Source of the DNA: JAIXWP01 sp044371755
GTDB taxonomy: Bacteria; Bacteroidota; Bacteroidia; Flavobacteriales_D; Sanyastnellaceae
Length of the DNA: 12,687 nucleotides
Reading direction: 5' to 3'
NCBI GenBank assembly: GCA_044371755.1
Contig: JBILSZ010000080.1
Location: 1 to 12,687, forward strand
Part shown: positions 1 through 7,624 of the stretch, in pieces
Position numbering within the stretch: the stretch's first letter is position 1
Layout of the letters: the number at the start of each line of letters is the position of its first letter
Program-made: the position numbers and the translations under genes
The notes under the pieces: generated by a model
Seen by the model: only the letters and a program-made list of their open reading frames with translations
Told to the model about the DNA's origin: nothing
The model's database searches: none

Positions 1-784
1 TGTTGCGATCTCTAGCTTCTAGCAGAATCTTATACTCACCTGTTGGAAGATTGCGAATATCTATCGTGTGAAGTTGTGGCGAAACAGATTTTGCATTGAT
101 CCTTTTTATTCTGCTGATTTCCTTTATTTCGGTGTTATTTATTTGTCGCACCGAAATGACAAAAGCTAAAGGTTCGTCACTTCCAAGTACTTTATCTAAA
201 TTATATATCTCGGCATAGAGCATCAATTCGTTGATATTGCTTGGAAAATAGGATGAAATGTAAGGTATCAAATCATAACCGCTTTTTGAAAAAGCATTGA
301 TATCTTGGGTAGCGGAATAGGCACTAATGAATTGAATGTCTGAAAAGAAGGAGCCTTCCTTTAGATTGTTGACCTTAATCGGCGCCACCATTTTTACCGG
401 CTCTTCAGCAGCATTGTTGATGTCTGAAATTTCTATTTCAACATCATACATTCCATTTGGAAGAGCGAAACGTTCAAGACTTAAAAAATCAGCTGTCTCG
501 CCTTTAAGCATAGACGGCCCTTCAACACTGGCCTTGCGAAAATCGATCACCTTGTCATTTTGAGTAATGATGATACTAATTCCAACATGTGCATTGTAAG
601 TGCCCGATTCATTTAGACTTGTTTCAAATGTTTGACCATCGAAGGATAGAACAACCTCCACAAAGGGACCTTGTCCGGGAATGTCGAATACACGATAGTC
701 AAAATACGCTCGCATAGCGAACGCATATTGTGCGCATAAAATGAATACAGTGATGAGTGCAATGGAACGAATCTGTGTCTTCAT
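1..784 (-). CDS. Exported GWxTD-like protein, N-terminal part (runs off the window)
   Basis: Read on the minus strand, an open frame begins with ATG at 784..782 and stays open to the window edge, giving 261 residues with no stop. It starts with a signal peptide (MKTQIRSIALITVF, ending near AQYAFA), so the product is exported. The mature part has segments that I associate with Bacteroidota proteins carrying a C-terminal GWxTD domain: AYFDYRVFDIPGQGPFVEV near the N-terminus, FALPNGMYDVEIEI near residue 110, and a SKSGYDLIPYIS ... LMLYAEIYNLDKVLG stretch near residues 165-200. The diagnostic GWxTD motif would lie beyond the edge, so the family is an inference from the N-terminal part only. Function is unknown. 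A TAnnTTTG box lies 5 nt upstream of the ATG, which supports this start and suggests independent transcription with almost no leader. Confidence 0.75.
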   Translation of the reverse strand, partial: MKTQIRSIALITVFILCAQYAFAMRAYFDYRVFDIPGQGPFVEVVLSFDGQTFETSLNESGTYNAHVGISIIITQNDKVIDFRKASVEGPSMLKGETADFLSLERFALPNGMYDVEIEISDINNAAEEPVKMVAPIKVNNLKEGSFFSDIQFISAYSATQDINAFSKSGYDLIPYISSYFPSNINELMLYAEIYNLDKVLGSDEPLAFVISVRQINNTEIKEISRIKRINAKSVSPQLHTIDIRNLPTGEYKILLEARDRN

Positions 785-789
785 ACTTA

Positions 790-797
790 CAAAGATA
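790..797 (-). promoter_or_regulatory. Bacteroidota-type -7 box for the gene at 1..784
   Basis: On the minus strand these eight bases read TATCTTTG, an exact match to the Bacteroidota -7 consensus TAnnTTTG. Only five bases separate it from the ATG at 784, so transcription would start at or within a few bases of the start codon. I do not see a clear TTG -33 element at the expected spacing upstream. Confidence 0.55.
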
Positions 798-821
798 GCA
801 AAGTATAAAGGTATTAAAACA

Positions 822-953
822 CTAACCCCCCGCAGCGATGAGCTGCACTTCGAGGAGGGATTTAACAGGATTTTGCGGTTCGGAGGCGCCTTCTTTGATG
901 CGGCGGAAGAGATTCGTGGCGGCGAGCTGGCCCAACTCAAATCCATTATGGTG
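822..953 (-). pseudogene. C-terminal remnant of a LacI-family transcriptional regulator
   Basis: On the minus strand this stretch encodes about 43 residues ending in TAG (824..822). It contains NGFELGQLAATNLFRRI, then KEGASEPQ and SLLEVQLIA. The layout ELGxxAAxxLxxxI followed by a loop and ExxLI is the usual end of the effector-binding domain of LacI/PurR-type regulators, just before the C-terminus. No ATG precedes it, and the rest of the ~340-residue protein is missing. Similarity begins right after the heptad array at 959..1007. Composition differs from its neighbours: 831..940 is 58% G+C by my count, against visibly AT-richer flanks. It is most likely the residue of a deleted or transferred gene. 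It is in the same frame as the stop codon of the large gene at 1017..5006, so stop read-through would add it to that protein, but I think this is coincidental. Confidence 0.6.
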
Positions 954-958
954 AAAAT

Positions 959-1007
959 AATTCGCAATTCTGAATTCCGAATTCCGAATTCCGAATTGCG
1001 AATTTGC
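959..1007. repeat. Heptad array (AATTCNG units) forming a near-perfect palindrome
   Basis: Seven consecutive 7-bp units are visible: AATTCGC, AATTCTG, three of AATTCCG, AATTGCG and AATTTGC. The arms 959..970 and 993..1004 are perfect 12-bp reverse complements, and the pairing continues inward with only two mismatched pairs, so the 46-bp segment 959..1004 can fold into one long hairpin. It starts 9 nt after the stop codon of the large minus-strand gene. It could end transcription of that gene, although the T-run on its far side is only four bases, or act as a 3' mRNA stabiliser. A related array lies inside the gene at 1275..1302. Confidence 0.85.
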
Positions 1008-1016
1008 TTTCTCGTT

Positions 1017-4000
1017 CTATTTCTCCACCACCACTCGCTCTGTCTTGTTGAGCGATGGGTTGTTGAGTTCGAGGAGGTAGACGCCGGCGCTGAGGTCTTC
1101 GAGGTTCATCATAATCGTTCTGCCATTTTCCATATTGAAAATTTCATCACGAACTTTTCTTCCCATGCTGTCAAACATGCGAATCTGAACGCGTCCTTCA
1201 AGGCCTTTCGTCTCAATAGTTATCATGCCATTGCTCACGGGATTAGGAAATACTCTCACACTCGCCTCATTAACAATTCCGAATTCCGAATTCTGAATTC
1301 TCAACTCTCTTGTTCCCATGTTCCCTTGTTCTCGTTCTTGTTCTTGTTCTAGAGCGATTCCTGCGCTGCAATCCTGCGGCGTGATGGTCGCTTCTTCTGA
1401 AAGAATGCCTTGCGGGCTGCAATAGCCGATTACACGACAACGGTAGGTGTATTGAGCGTCATCATTCGTGATGTTATCAATGCTCAAGGTAGTAGTGTTA
1501 GTGCCGCTATATTTTACACTATTAAATAAATCTGCAAATGCACCACCATTGATGCTGCGCTGCCAGCGGTAGCGAATAGAATTGAAAGGACTATTTACAA
1601 ATACTCCAGTTCCAATTGCTTGTACACTCAGTTGAGTATCATCACCTATACATACATCTGCTGATAGAGGCTGTCCAGTGATTTCAAGTGACTGATATAC
1701 GTTAAGTCTGGCCGTGAATGAGGCTTGTGGACTGTTGCAATTTTGAACACGGCAACGGAACAAATATCCGTTCAATGCAGTAGTCGGGTTGTTTATTGTA
1801 AGCACATTGCTGTTTGCTCCAGAGAATGTTTCATTATCTGTAATGTTCACCCATACAAAAGAAGTGAGGCTTGTGCGATACTGCCACTGAATAGTATTCA
1901 CAGGTTGTGCTGTTGCAATGGCAAATTGAATTTGATCTACATCATCACAAATAGTTTGGCGCACTGGCTGTTGTGTGAATGTAACGAAGGTGCTGTATTG
2001 CTGCATGGTGATAGGCTCAGAAACTACAGAACATCCTTGGTTGACATTCACCAATTCTACTTGATAGGTGCCTGGTTGTGTAGCGTTCAAGGTTGCAGTG
2101 TTAGAATTTGGAATTACACTACCATTGCGGCTCCATACATAGTTGAACTCATCGCCTCCAGCTACAGAAACGGTGTACGCTTCATTTGGACAAGTGATAG
2201 TTTCAGATGATGTCACTACGAGCTCTTGAGCTTCAGCACATTCATCGATAGAGAATATCGAAAGTGTTGAGCTCACTTCATTTGCAAGGATGATGATGTT
2301 TTTTCCATTTGGGCTTTGAGCAGCAGGGATGAATACTATTCCTTCTGCACCTAAGTCAGGTCCGCTGCCAGTAAGCGTTCTGTTGTTGTTGTAACCAACA
2401 TAAACAGGAGCAGCAGGATTTTGAACGTTGAATACCATCACGCCACCAACACGTTCCAATGAAACGAAAGCGTATGGAATACCGCCAATTACAGCAGTGG
2501 TAATACCTTCGGGTTCTGGGCCTTTATCGTCAGAACGGTTTTTGAACGCAGCAGTACCGGTGGTGTTAGATGCATTAAAGAAAGCCACAGTGATTGGATT
2601 GGCCGCGGTGATCTGCTCGAGAAGATCTTTAGAATCCCAAACAAGAGCACCTGTTTCTGCATTGAAGATGCTGAATGAACGGCTACCAATAATGTGCAGT
2701 TCATCATAGTCACCATCACCATCCGTATCACCACTGTATTTCAAACCATTCAAACGACCGAGGAAGCGATTGTTTCTCAAGATATATGCATCAGGGAATG
2801 CGTCTGGATCAAGCGTTCCGTTGAATGTAGAAGATGATAGGCGGTTAGCGTCTACCACATCGCCAAACTCGCGAGAGTCACCCTCATTCGCAGTGAAGAG
2901 GAAACCAGAACCATTAATGTTTGTATAAGAAATGGCATCAGGCATATAGGTGCCTTTGATTGGAAGATTTCCAGTGATCAATACAGTTCCTGTTTGATCA
3001 CTTGCGTCTAAACCATTGTTAGAACCAGCGCTGTAGTCAGCATATCCTAATGGACGAAGAGATTCAATAGTATTTGTTGTCAAATCAATCACAAGCATAG
3101 CATTGTTTTCTTGCATGCTTACATAAGCTTTTGTGTTGTCATCTGATACTGCCACGTATTCTGGCTCTAAGTCTTGAGCCACAGAGGCGCTCGTAGAGAA
3201 GATACGGATACCTTGTGCACGCAACGCGTCTTCTTGACCGTTGAATGATGTAAGACCGATTGTAGTAGCATTTGCCTGTGTTAATGATGCAATGCCACCA
3301 CTGATATCGACGATGCTTACAGAACCTTCTGGGTCAACGCTATAATCACTATTCGGCTCGCCTTCATTGGCAGTCAATACCTTATTGTAATCTTTACTAA
3401 AAGTAATCATATCAGGCATTGGACCTACTTCCACTTGATTCACAAAATTACCATCACTATCGAGGAATACTACGAATCCATTGCTTTGTGGATCATTGTT
3501 CTCAATTGCCAGAGCAACGATACCGTTGTAAGCTACAACAGAATTGATGTTACCATATGTCGTGATGTCCAAACTAGTTAGAATAACTGGTGCAGAAGGA
3601 TTTTGGAAGTCAACAATTTCTAATTTACCACCAATGCTATTGGCAATGTATAGACGCTGCGTGCTTGGATCGTGTGAAACTATCTCAGCAGAGTTCGCGC
3701 CAGCAGCTCCGTTGCTAAAGCTTGTGAGTAAATTGATACCCAATTCATTCGATGGAGCAGGTGCTACATAGTCATTATCCTTAATAAATACGATTGAATA
3801 GTTATTGGTAGGATGAATGGTGGCAAAGTCAGCTGTTGCAATTTTTACAATTACACGTTCTGCTTTTTCCGCAATAGCATCATCAATGATTGCTAACGGT
3901 AAGTTGAAAATGCCATTGCTACCAGCAGGAATAGTCAATGTGTTATTCCAAACGAAATCTGTGTTTGGCGTAGCATCAGTATAAACCGAAAGTGAGAATG

Positions 4001-5006
4001 TTAATTGTGTTGGATTAGGCGTCGCATTTTCCATAGTTACAGGAATCGATACAATACCTCCATTTTCATTAAACCAAAAGAAGTTTGATGCAGAAGCAAT
4101 CGAAACGTTTCCAAGAGCGCAACCATCGTTGAGGCCTCCTTCGCAGTTTTCGTCAACATTATTAAAACAAACTTCTGCTGCACCAGGATTAGCATTGCTA
4201 TTGTTATCGTCGCAGTCGCCGCTCAACATAGCATATCCATCGGGCATTTCGCATTGTACCAACGTAGAAGTATCAACGCCATATCCATCTCCATCTGCGT
4301 CGATATACCAAGTGAGCTCGGTTACGCACGAGCCGTCGTCTTCAATGGCCTCTAGATTGTAATTGCATGCATTCATGTCTGTGCATCCTACTACGATCGA
4401 AGCTGGAAGAATTGCATTTCCAGGAGATGCCACGTTAGCAGCAACGTCAGCACTTGTTAAGGTGGTTTGTGTTTCGATTTCACCTAAAGCACTAACTAAA
4501 CCGACATTGCTCAATCCCACATAAGCAGGATTGAAAGTGCCATCGGCATTGTAACCATAATAGAAACTGAAGTTTGAAGTTGCGGCTCCAAAAGATACAC
4601 GAGAAACTTCAGTTCCTGTGGCATCAAAAACGATGGTGCCATCGCCGCTTGAAGAGAAGCCAAGACCAGAACCAGAATAGGTTCCTATTTGTACTGAATT
4701 AGAAAGTCCCCAAAAGGTGCGGAAATCACTAGCGAATGTGGCAGAGCCAGATTCACCGAAAACAACACTCTCGCCTGCGGCGATTGTGGTGACTCCATTA
4801 AGAAAAGCAGAGTTAGCAAAATTGAAACTGTTGTCGTCAACTTTATAACCTGTAATATCTACAGAGGCATTGCCTATGTTCGTCAATTCGAACCAGTCGG
4901 CGGTGGAGCCCGATGACATGACTTCAGTAATTCGAAGGATGCCCTGAGCAAATGAAATACTTGTCAAAGCAATAAAGATTGCTGAAAGTGTAATTGTTTT
5001 TTTCAT
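1017..5006 (-). CDS. Large secreted multidomain protein with T9SS sorting domain
   Basis: This encodes 1329 residues from ATG at 5006, chosen over an upstream in-frame TTG (5036) because MKKTITLSAIFIALTSISFAQ is a clean signal peptide. In order I see a lamin-tail-like domain (ITEVMSSGS...DWFELTN, ~23-150); a GCTDMNACNY...DDGSC motif (~207-228); a MopE-like metal-binding stretch (DADGDGYG ... GDCDDNN ... NPGAAEVC, ~235-296); a Calx-beta-like region (~300-415); a choice-of-anchor I domain (~420-920, with TANEGEPNSDY and EPEGITT); three Ig-like domains (~927-1210); a charged repeat-derived linker (~1218-1247); and a type IX sorting domain (VFPNPVSNG ... AGVYLLEL, ~1249-1329). The family context implies export through the outer membrane and attachment to or release from the surface. 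Many acidic loops suggest calcium binding. No catalytic motif was recognised. It is likely monocistronic, since both flanks are repeats or spacer. Confidence 0.93.
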   Translation of the reverse strand: MKKTITLSAIFIALTSISFAQGILRITEVMSSGSTADWFELTNIGNASVDITGYKVDDNSFNFANSAFLNGVTTIAAGESVVFGESGSATFASDFRTFWGLSNSVQIGTYSGSGLGFSSSGDGTIVFDATGTEVSRVSFGAATSNFSFYYGYNADGTFNPAYVGLSNVGLVSALGEIETQTTLTSADVAANVASPGNAILPASIVVGCTDMNACNYNLEAIEDDGSCVTELTWYIDADGDGYGVDTSTLVQCEMPDGYAMLSGDCDDNNSNANPGAAEVCFNNVDENCEGGLNDGCALGNVSIASASNFFWFNENGGIVSIPVTMENATPNPTQLTFSLSVYTDATPNTDFVWNNTLTIPAGSNGIFNLPLAIIDDAIAEKAERVIVKIATADFATIHPTNNYSIVFIKDNDYVAPAPSNELGINLLTSFSNGAAGANSAEIVSHDPSTQRLYIANSIGGKLEIVDFQNPSAPVILTSLDITTYGNINSVVAYNGIVALAIENNDPQSNGFVVFLDSDGNFVNQVEVGPMPDMITFSKDYNKVLTANEGEPNSDYSVDPEGSVSIVDISGGIASLTQANATTIGLTSFNGQEDALRAQGIRIFSTSASVAQDLEPEYVAVSDDNTKAYVSMQENNAMLVIDLTTNTIESLRPLGYADYSAGSNNGLDASDQTGTVLITGNLPIKGTYMPDAISYTNINGSGFLFTANEGDSREFGDVVDANRLSSSTFNGTLDPDAFPDAYILRNNRFLGRLNGLKYSGDTDGDGDYDELHIIGSRSFSIFNAETGALVWDSKDLLEQITAANPITVAFFNASNTTGTAAFKNRSDDKGPEPEGITTAVIGGIPYAFVSLERVGGVMVFNVQNPAAPVYVGYNNNRTLTGSGPDLGAEGIVFIPAAQSPNGKNIIILANEVSSTLSIFSIDECAEAQELVVTSSETITCPNEAYTVSVAGGDEFNYVWSRNGSVIPNSNTATLNATQPGTYQVELVNVNQGCSVVSEPITMQQYSTFVTFTQQPVRQTICDDVDQIQFAIATAQPVNTIQWQYRTSLTSFVWVNITDNETFSGANSNVLTINNPTTALNGYLFRCRVQNCNSPQASFTARLNVYQSLEITGQPLSADVCIGDDTQLSVQAIGTGVFVNSPFNSIRYRWQRSINGGAFADLFNSVKYSGTNTTTLSIDNITNDDAQYTYRCRVIGYCSPQGILSEEATITPQDCSAGIALEQEQEREQGNMGTRELRIQNSEFGIVNEASVRVFPNPVSNGMITIETKGLEGRVQIRMFDSMGRKVRDEIFNMENGRTIMMNLEDLSAGVYLLELNNPSLNKTERVVVEK
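1275..1349 (-). repeat. In-frame hexamer plus heptad repeat inside the large gene
   Basis: Reading the minus strand, four 6-bp units (GAACAA, one as GAACGA; 1349..1326) encode EQEQEREQ. After a short spacer, four AATTCNG-type heptads (1302..1275) encode part of LRIQNSEFGI. Together they form the linker between the last Ig-like domain and the T9SS sorting domain. The same order, TAGAAC / GAGAA and then heptads, recurs at 1019..959 just after the stop codon, so this looks like one composite repeat family present twice. The length of this part of the protein is probably variable between strains. Confidence 0.75.
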
Positions 5007-5069
5007 CACAGAATTTGTGTTGGTAAAGAGGTACAAACCTCGACTTTCAATATTCCGTAATGATTAGAG

Positions 5070-5077
5070 CAAGTTTA
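5070..5077 (-). promoter_or_regulatory. Weak -7-like box upstream of the large secreted-protein gene
   Basis: On the minus strand the bases read TAAACTTG, one mismatch from TAnnTTTG, 63 nt upstream of the chosen ATG at 5006. No clear -33 TTG accompanies it, and the surrounding AT-rich sequence makes chance matches easy. Apart from this and the tandem repeat at 5147..5244, I see nothing recognisable in the spacer 5007..5250. Confidence 0.2.
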
Positions 5078-5146
5078 ATAAATTATTTCATTTGTTAAGA
5101 TAATGTAACCATGAAGTGTTTATTTGGAATCACTTTTTGCAAATCA

Positions 5147-5244
5147 GTCCTTGCGAATTAGTCCTTGCGAATTAGTCCTTGCGAATTAGTCCTTGCGAAT
5201 TAGTCCTTGCGAATTAGTCCTTGCGAATTAGTCCTTGCGAATTT
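5147..5244. repeat. Tandem repeat, seven copies of a 14-bp unit
   Basis: The plus-strand unit is GTCCTTGCGAATTA. Six copies are identical and the seventh (5231..5244) differs only in its last base. A degenerate copy, TTGCAAATCA, lies just before at 5137..5146. The array begins 6 nt after the stop codon of the gene at 5251..6237, read on the minus strand. The unit contains two 7-bp halves, and on the minus strand it shares AATTCGCAA with the heptad array at 959..1007. It is not a multiple of three, has no spacers, and does not fold into an obvious hairpin. It is probably a variable-number repeat. Confidence 0.95.
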
Positions 5245-5250
5245 TACCTT

Positions 5251-6237
5251 TCAATACGTAACTCCCACTTTTGTTCTAGAGAGGATGAGATGAAATGAAA
5301 AGTCATTCCTGTTAGTTGGAAACAAACGCTCATTATTTAAAGAAATGTCATACGCGTAGCCAACGACTCCCGCCAGATCAAATCGCTTAAATATAAACGT
5401 ATTAAAAATATTCATTTGTATTTCTGGCTTGAGCATCCACGAAGTTTTTCCTTCTTCTACTAGCAATCCTGTGCCAATAAAAGCCCCGATTCTTCGATTG
5501 CGCAAATATGCCTTGGTCTTACTTAATGGGATAGCGTAGCCATAACTAATGGTGGAGTAGAAATCATTTTGTCCGACCATCTCCATTCTTCCGTGGAGGG
5601 AACGGAGTCTGTCTTTTATATTGCGGCCATAGCTTAGACGGAATGAAGGATACCCGTTGTTGAGGCCGCGATAGCTCATTCCTCCTCCGACTGTTACAGA
5701 ATTTTTAATCACAATTTTCCCGTACGTCGGTTGAATAGTTGCCATCTCTTCAAGGCTAAATCCAGATAATGATACCCATTGGCTAAGTTCGGGTAGATGC
5801 ATTTTTGAAAGAAATTCATATTGGAATAATGAATTAATCTTTTCTGCTAAGGCACTTCCTGCTGTTTGTTGAATGAGGTATCCAACTGCGCAATAAGTCC
5901 CTTTTTCATCAATAAAACAGGGTCTTCTTTCTTCGTACTGAGAATTGATTGGAAACTCTCCTCGTCTAATATAATTACGCAAATACTCCAAAATTACAAA
6001 GCGCTTCTGTTTTATCTCGCTCTCAGGCATGGCTTCTGTGCGCTCCATCAAGAGTTGATATGCATAGGTGAGATGCGCAGTGATGCGTTGTTTTTCAGAA
6101 AGTGAGTTGCATTCTGACGGCGTAAAAAAATACTCAGCGCTGGTATTGCCAATAATTGGATTCATAGAACCTTCATCCGTCCGCATGCATCCCGCGAGGG
6201 CGACGGATAGAACCATTAGAGTAAAAAGAAATCTCAT
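5251..6237 (-). CDS. Lipoprotein with uncharacterised CAVGYLI-type domain
   Basis: This encodes 328 residues with a lipoprotein signal (MRFLFTLMVLSVALAGC, acylated Cys at 17). Residues ~40-175 contain a pattern I recognise from hypothetical proteins of Bacteroidota and myxobacteria: a helical lead-in, RRPCFIDEKGTYCAVGYLI (~104-122), a segment ending PELSQWVSLSGFSLEEMA, and IQPTYG. No function is known to me for it. The two cysteines in the core (107, 116) could form a disulfide or bind a ligand. The last ~150 residues alternate hydrophobic and polar residues with many Gly and Tyr, as in outer-membrane beta strands, so this may be a short barrel or beta domain. It lies 13 nt after the preceding lipoprotein gene on the same strand, so the two are almost certainly co-transcribed with the Rrf2 gene. 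Confidence 0.88.
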   Translation of the reverse strand: MRFLFTLMVLSVALAGCMRTDEGSMNPIIGNTSAEYFFTPSECNSLSEKQRITAHLTYAYQLLMERTEAMPESEIKQKRFVILEYLRNYIRRGEFPINSQYEERRPCFIDEKGTYCAVGYLIQQTAGSALAEKINSLFQYEFLSKMHLPELSQWVSLSGFSLEEMATIQPTYGKIVIKNSVTVGGGMSYRGLNNGYPSFRLSYGRNIKDRLRSLHGRMEMVGQNDFYSTISYGYAIPLSKTKAYLRNRRIGAFIGTGLLVEEGKTSWMLKPEIQMNIFNTFIFKRFDLAGVVGYAYDISLNNERLFPTNRNDFSFHLILSRTKVGVTY

Positions 6238-6250
6238 TATTCTTTACTGA

Positions 6251-7624
6251 TTAATTTTTTTGAGAGGTCAAATCTTCTTTATATATGTATGTAATATTGA
6301 TAAATCGTCCATTGAATGGCGTCATATCAAAATTGATTACAGCGTTGTCAATGAATAGATTCTCTTTCTTGATAGTTTCCACAAACTCGGATGCAATTTT
6401 TTCTGAAAGGTCAATTTTATCTTTCCCTTTCAATAGTTGTTTTTTACCAAATACCTTTAAGATCAAATCCCAGTTGGGGATTGCTATCTGAGAATAGACG
6501 ATGTCTTTCGTGTTGCCTGAAATCGGATTAATACAATAGAATGAAACTTCTTCTTTTGCCGTCGATAATTGGTACATGGCGCCGGTGGCATCCCTTCCAA
6601 CGATGATATTGAGACTATTCGCGGTTATTTTTTTATTCTTTACAAGTTCGACCAATTCTGAGATTTCGTTTACTACCAATACTCCGGGGATTCCTTTTAG
6701 TTTAAGAATGCTATTTCTTATCCATATTGCATCTGTGTTTTTCAAATTATTGTCATAAGCGAATTGTTCGATGTCATTATTAACTAAAAAAATGAATTTA
6801 GCTTCAATCTCTTTATCATGCTGATGTGAATCGAATAAGTGCCGCGCATGCAATACAGCTTTGATTTTATGAAGGGATAATATCTTTGCTTGCTCGGGTG
6901 CAATGGGTTCGTCAACAATGACGGTTTGACGTTTACGACTTCCTTTTTTCGTCCAAATTTCACTGAAATCAGCCATGGTTTTTTCTCCATACGTACCCGA
7001 CAGTCTGGGCTGATAGATTTCCTGAAGTTTTTTATTATTGTTTATTTGTCGATTCAAGGCTTGAGCATATCTTAACTCCTCAATGCGATCATATTCATCC
7101 AAGCTTTTCGGTAGTTTTGATGAAATATAATGGAAACCGTCAAGAGCTTCGTCGGTGGCTTTTACAGGCACTTCGAATAAGGTTTGTAAGGCAGCAGCTT
7201 CTTCGGCGTTGATCTTTTTACCCATCATCACAGAATAAAGATGGCCGCTATTATCCCTTTGAAGATTGGACTTAACACTTGGTGGCATCAATTCCATTTG
7301 TAGAGTTTTCAAGCGCATGTTTGGGCTCAAACCTTCTGATGATTTGTAGGCCTTTGCTATAAATGAATTTTTCGGAAGATTATTGATGTGGTTGATTTCG
7401 AAGACAGAAAAGCGCGCGCTCACAATATTGGGGTCGAGATATGCAACATCATCGATGGCTCTTGATCTAGCGCCCAATCCAGCGGCATCATCCAGTCGGT
7501 TGAGTCGCGAGGCTTTGCTGAGGTCAGCAGCGGTGTCGGCAGCTTTGCCAGCGCGCGAACATCCTCTTACCAATCCTCCCAATAGGAGAATGGCAATAAG
7601 TGACATCTTCAAGTGATAATTCAT
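6251..7624 (-). CDS. Unknown probable lipoprotein co-transcribed with Rrf2 regulator
   Basis: This encodes 457 residues that I do not recognise. The N-terminus has a hydrophobic segment ending LVRGC (Cys 22), a lipobox-like site with an unusual Arg at -2, followed by an Ala/Asp-rich flexible stretch to about residue 60. The remainder appears globular and mixed alpha/beta, with no membrane segments or known catalytic motif. Hydrophobic strands such as AKFIFLVNND and LNIIVGRDATGAMYQL sit in the C-terminal half. The start at 7624 is preferred over the Met at codon 7 because its ATG overlaps the TGA of the Rrf2 gene (ATGA), the usual arrangement for translational coupling. It probably works in the cell envelope together with the lipoprotein encoded 13 nt downstream. 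Its function is unknown. Confidence 0.88.
   Translation of the reverse strand: MNYHLKMSLIAILLLGGLVRGCSRAGKAADTAADLSKASRLNRLDDAAGLGARSRAIDDVAYLDPNIVSARFSVFEINHINNLPKNSFIAKAYKSSEGLSPNMRLKTLQMELMPPSVKSNLQRDNSGHLYSVMMGKKINAEEAAALQTLFEVPVKATDEALDGFHYISSKLPKSLDEYDRIEELRYAQALNRQINNNKKLQEIYQPRLSGTYGEKTMADFSEIWTKKGSRKRQTVIVDEPIAPEQAKILSLHKIKAVLHARHLFDSHQHDKEIEAKFIFLVNNDIEQFAYDNNLKNTDAIWIRNSILKLKGIPGVLVVNEISELVELVKNKKITANSLNIIVGRDATGAMYQLSTAKEEVSFYCINPISGNTKDIVYSQIAIPNWDLILKVFGKKQLLKGKDKIDLSEKIASEFVETIKKENLFIDNAVINFDMTPFNGRFINITYIYKEDLTSQKN

Noticed and set aside
741..1352. A 203-codon plus-strand open frame
   Set aside because: It crosses the repeat arrays and lies antisense to the T9SS tail, the LacI remnant and the start of the leftmost gene. 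Its product has no signal or domain, and the heptads simply read through.
1725..2210. A 161-codon plus-strand open frame
   Set aside because: It is wholly antisense to the Ig-like domains of the large gene, whose protein sequence is clearly conserved in type, and it shows no recognisable domain of its own.
5007..5036. TTG start adding 10 residues to the large secreted protein
   Set aside because: It would place polar residues before an already complete signal peptide that begins at the ATG at 5006.
5147..5244. CRISPR array
   Set aside because: The 14-bp units are directly adjacent with no spacers, and no cas gene is near.
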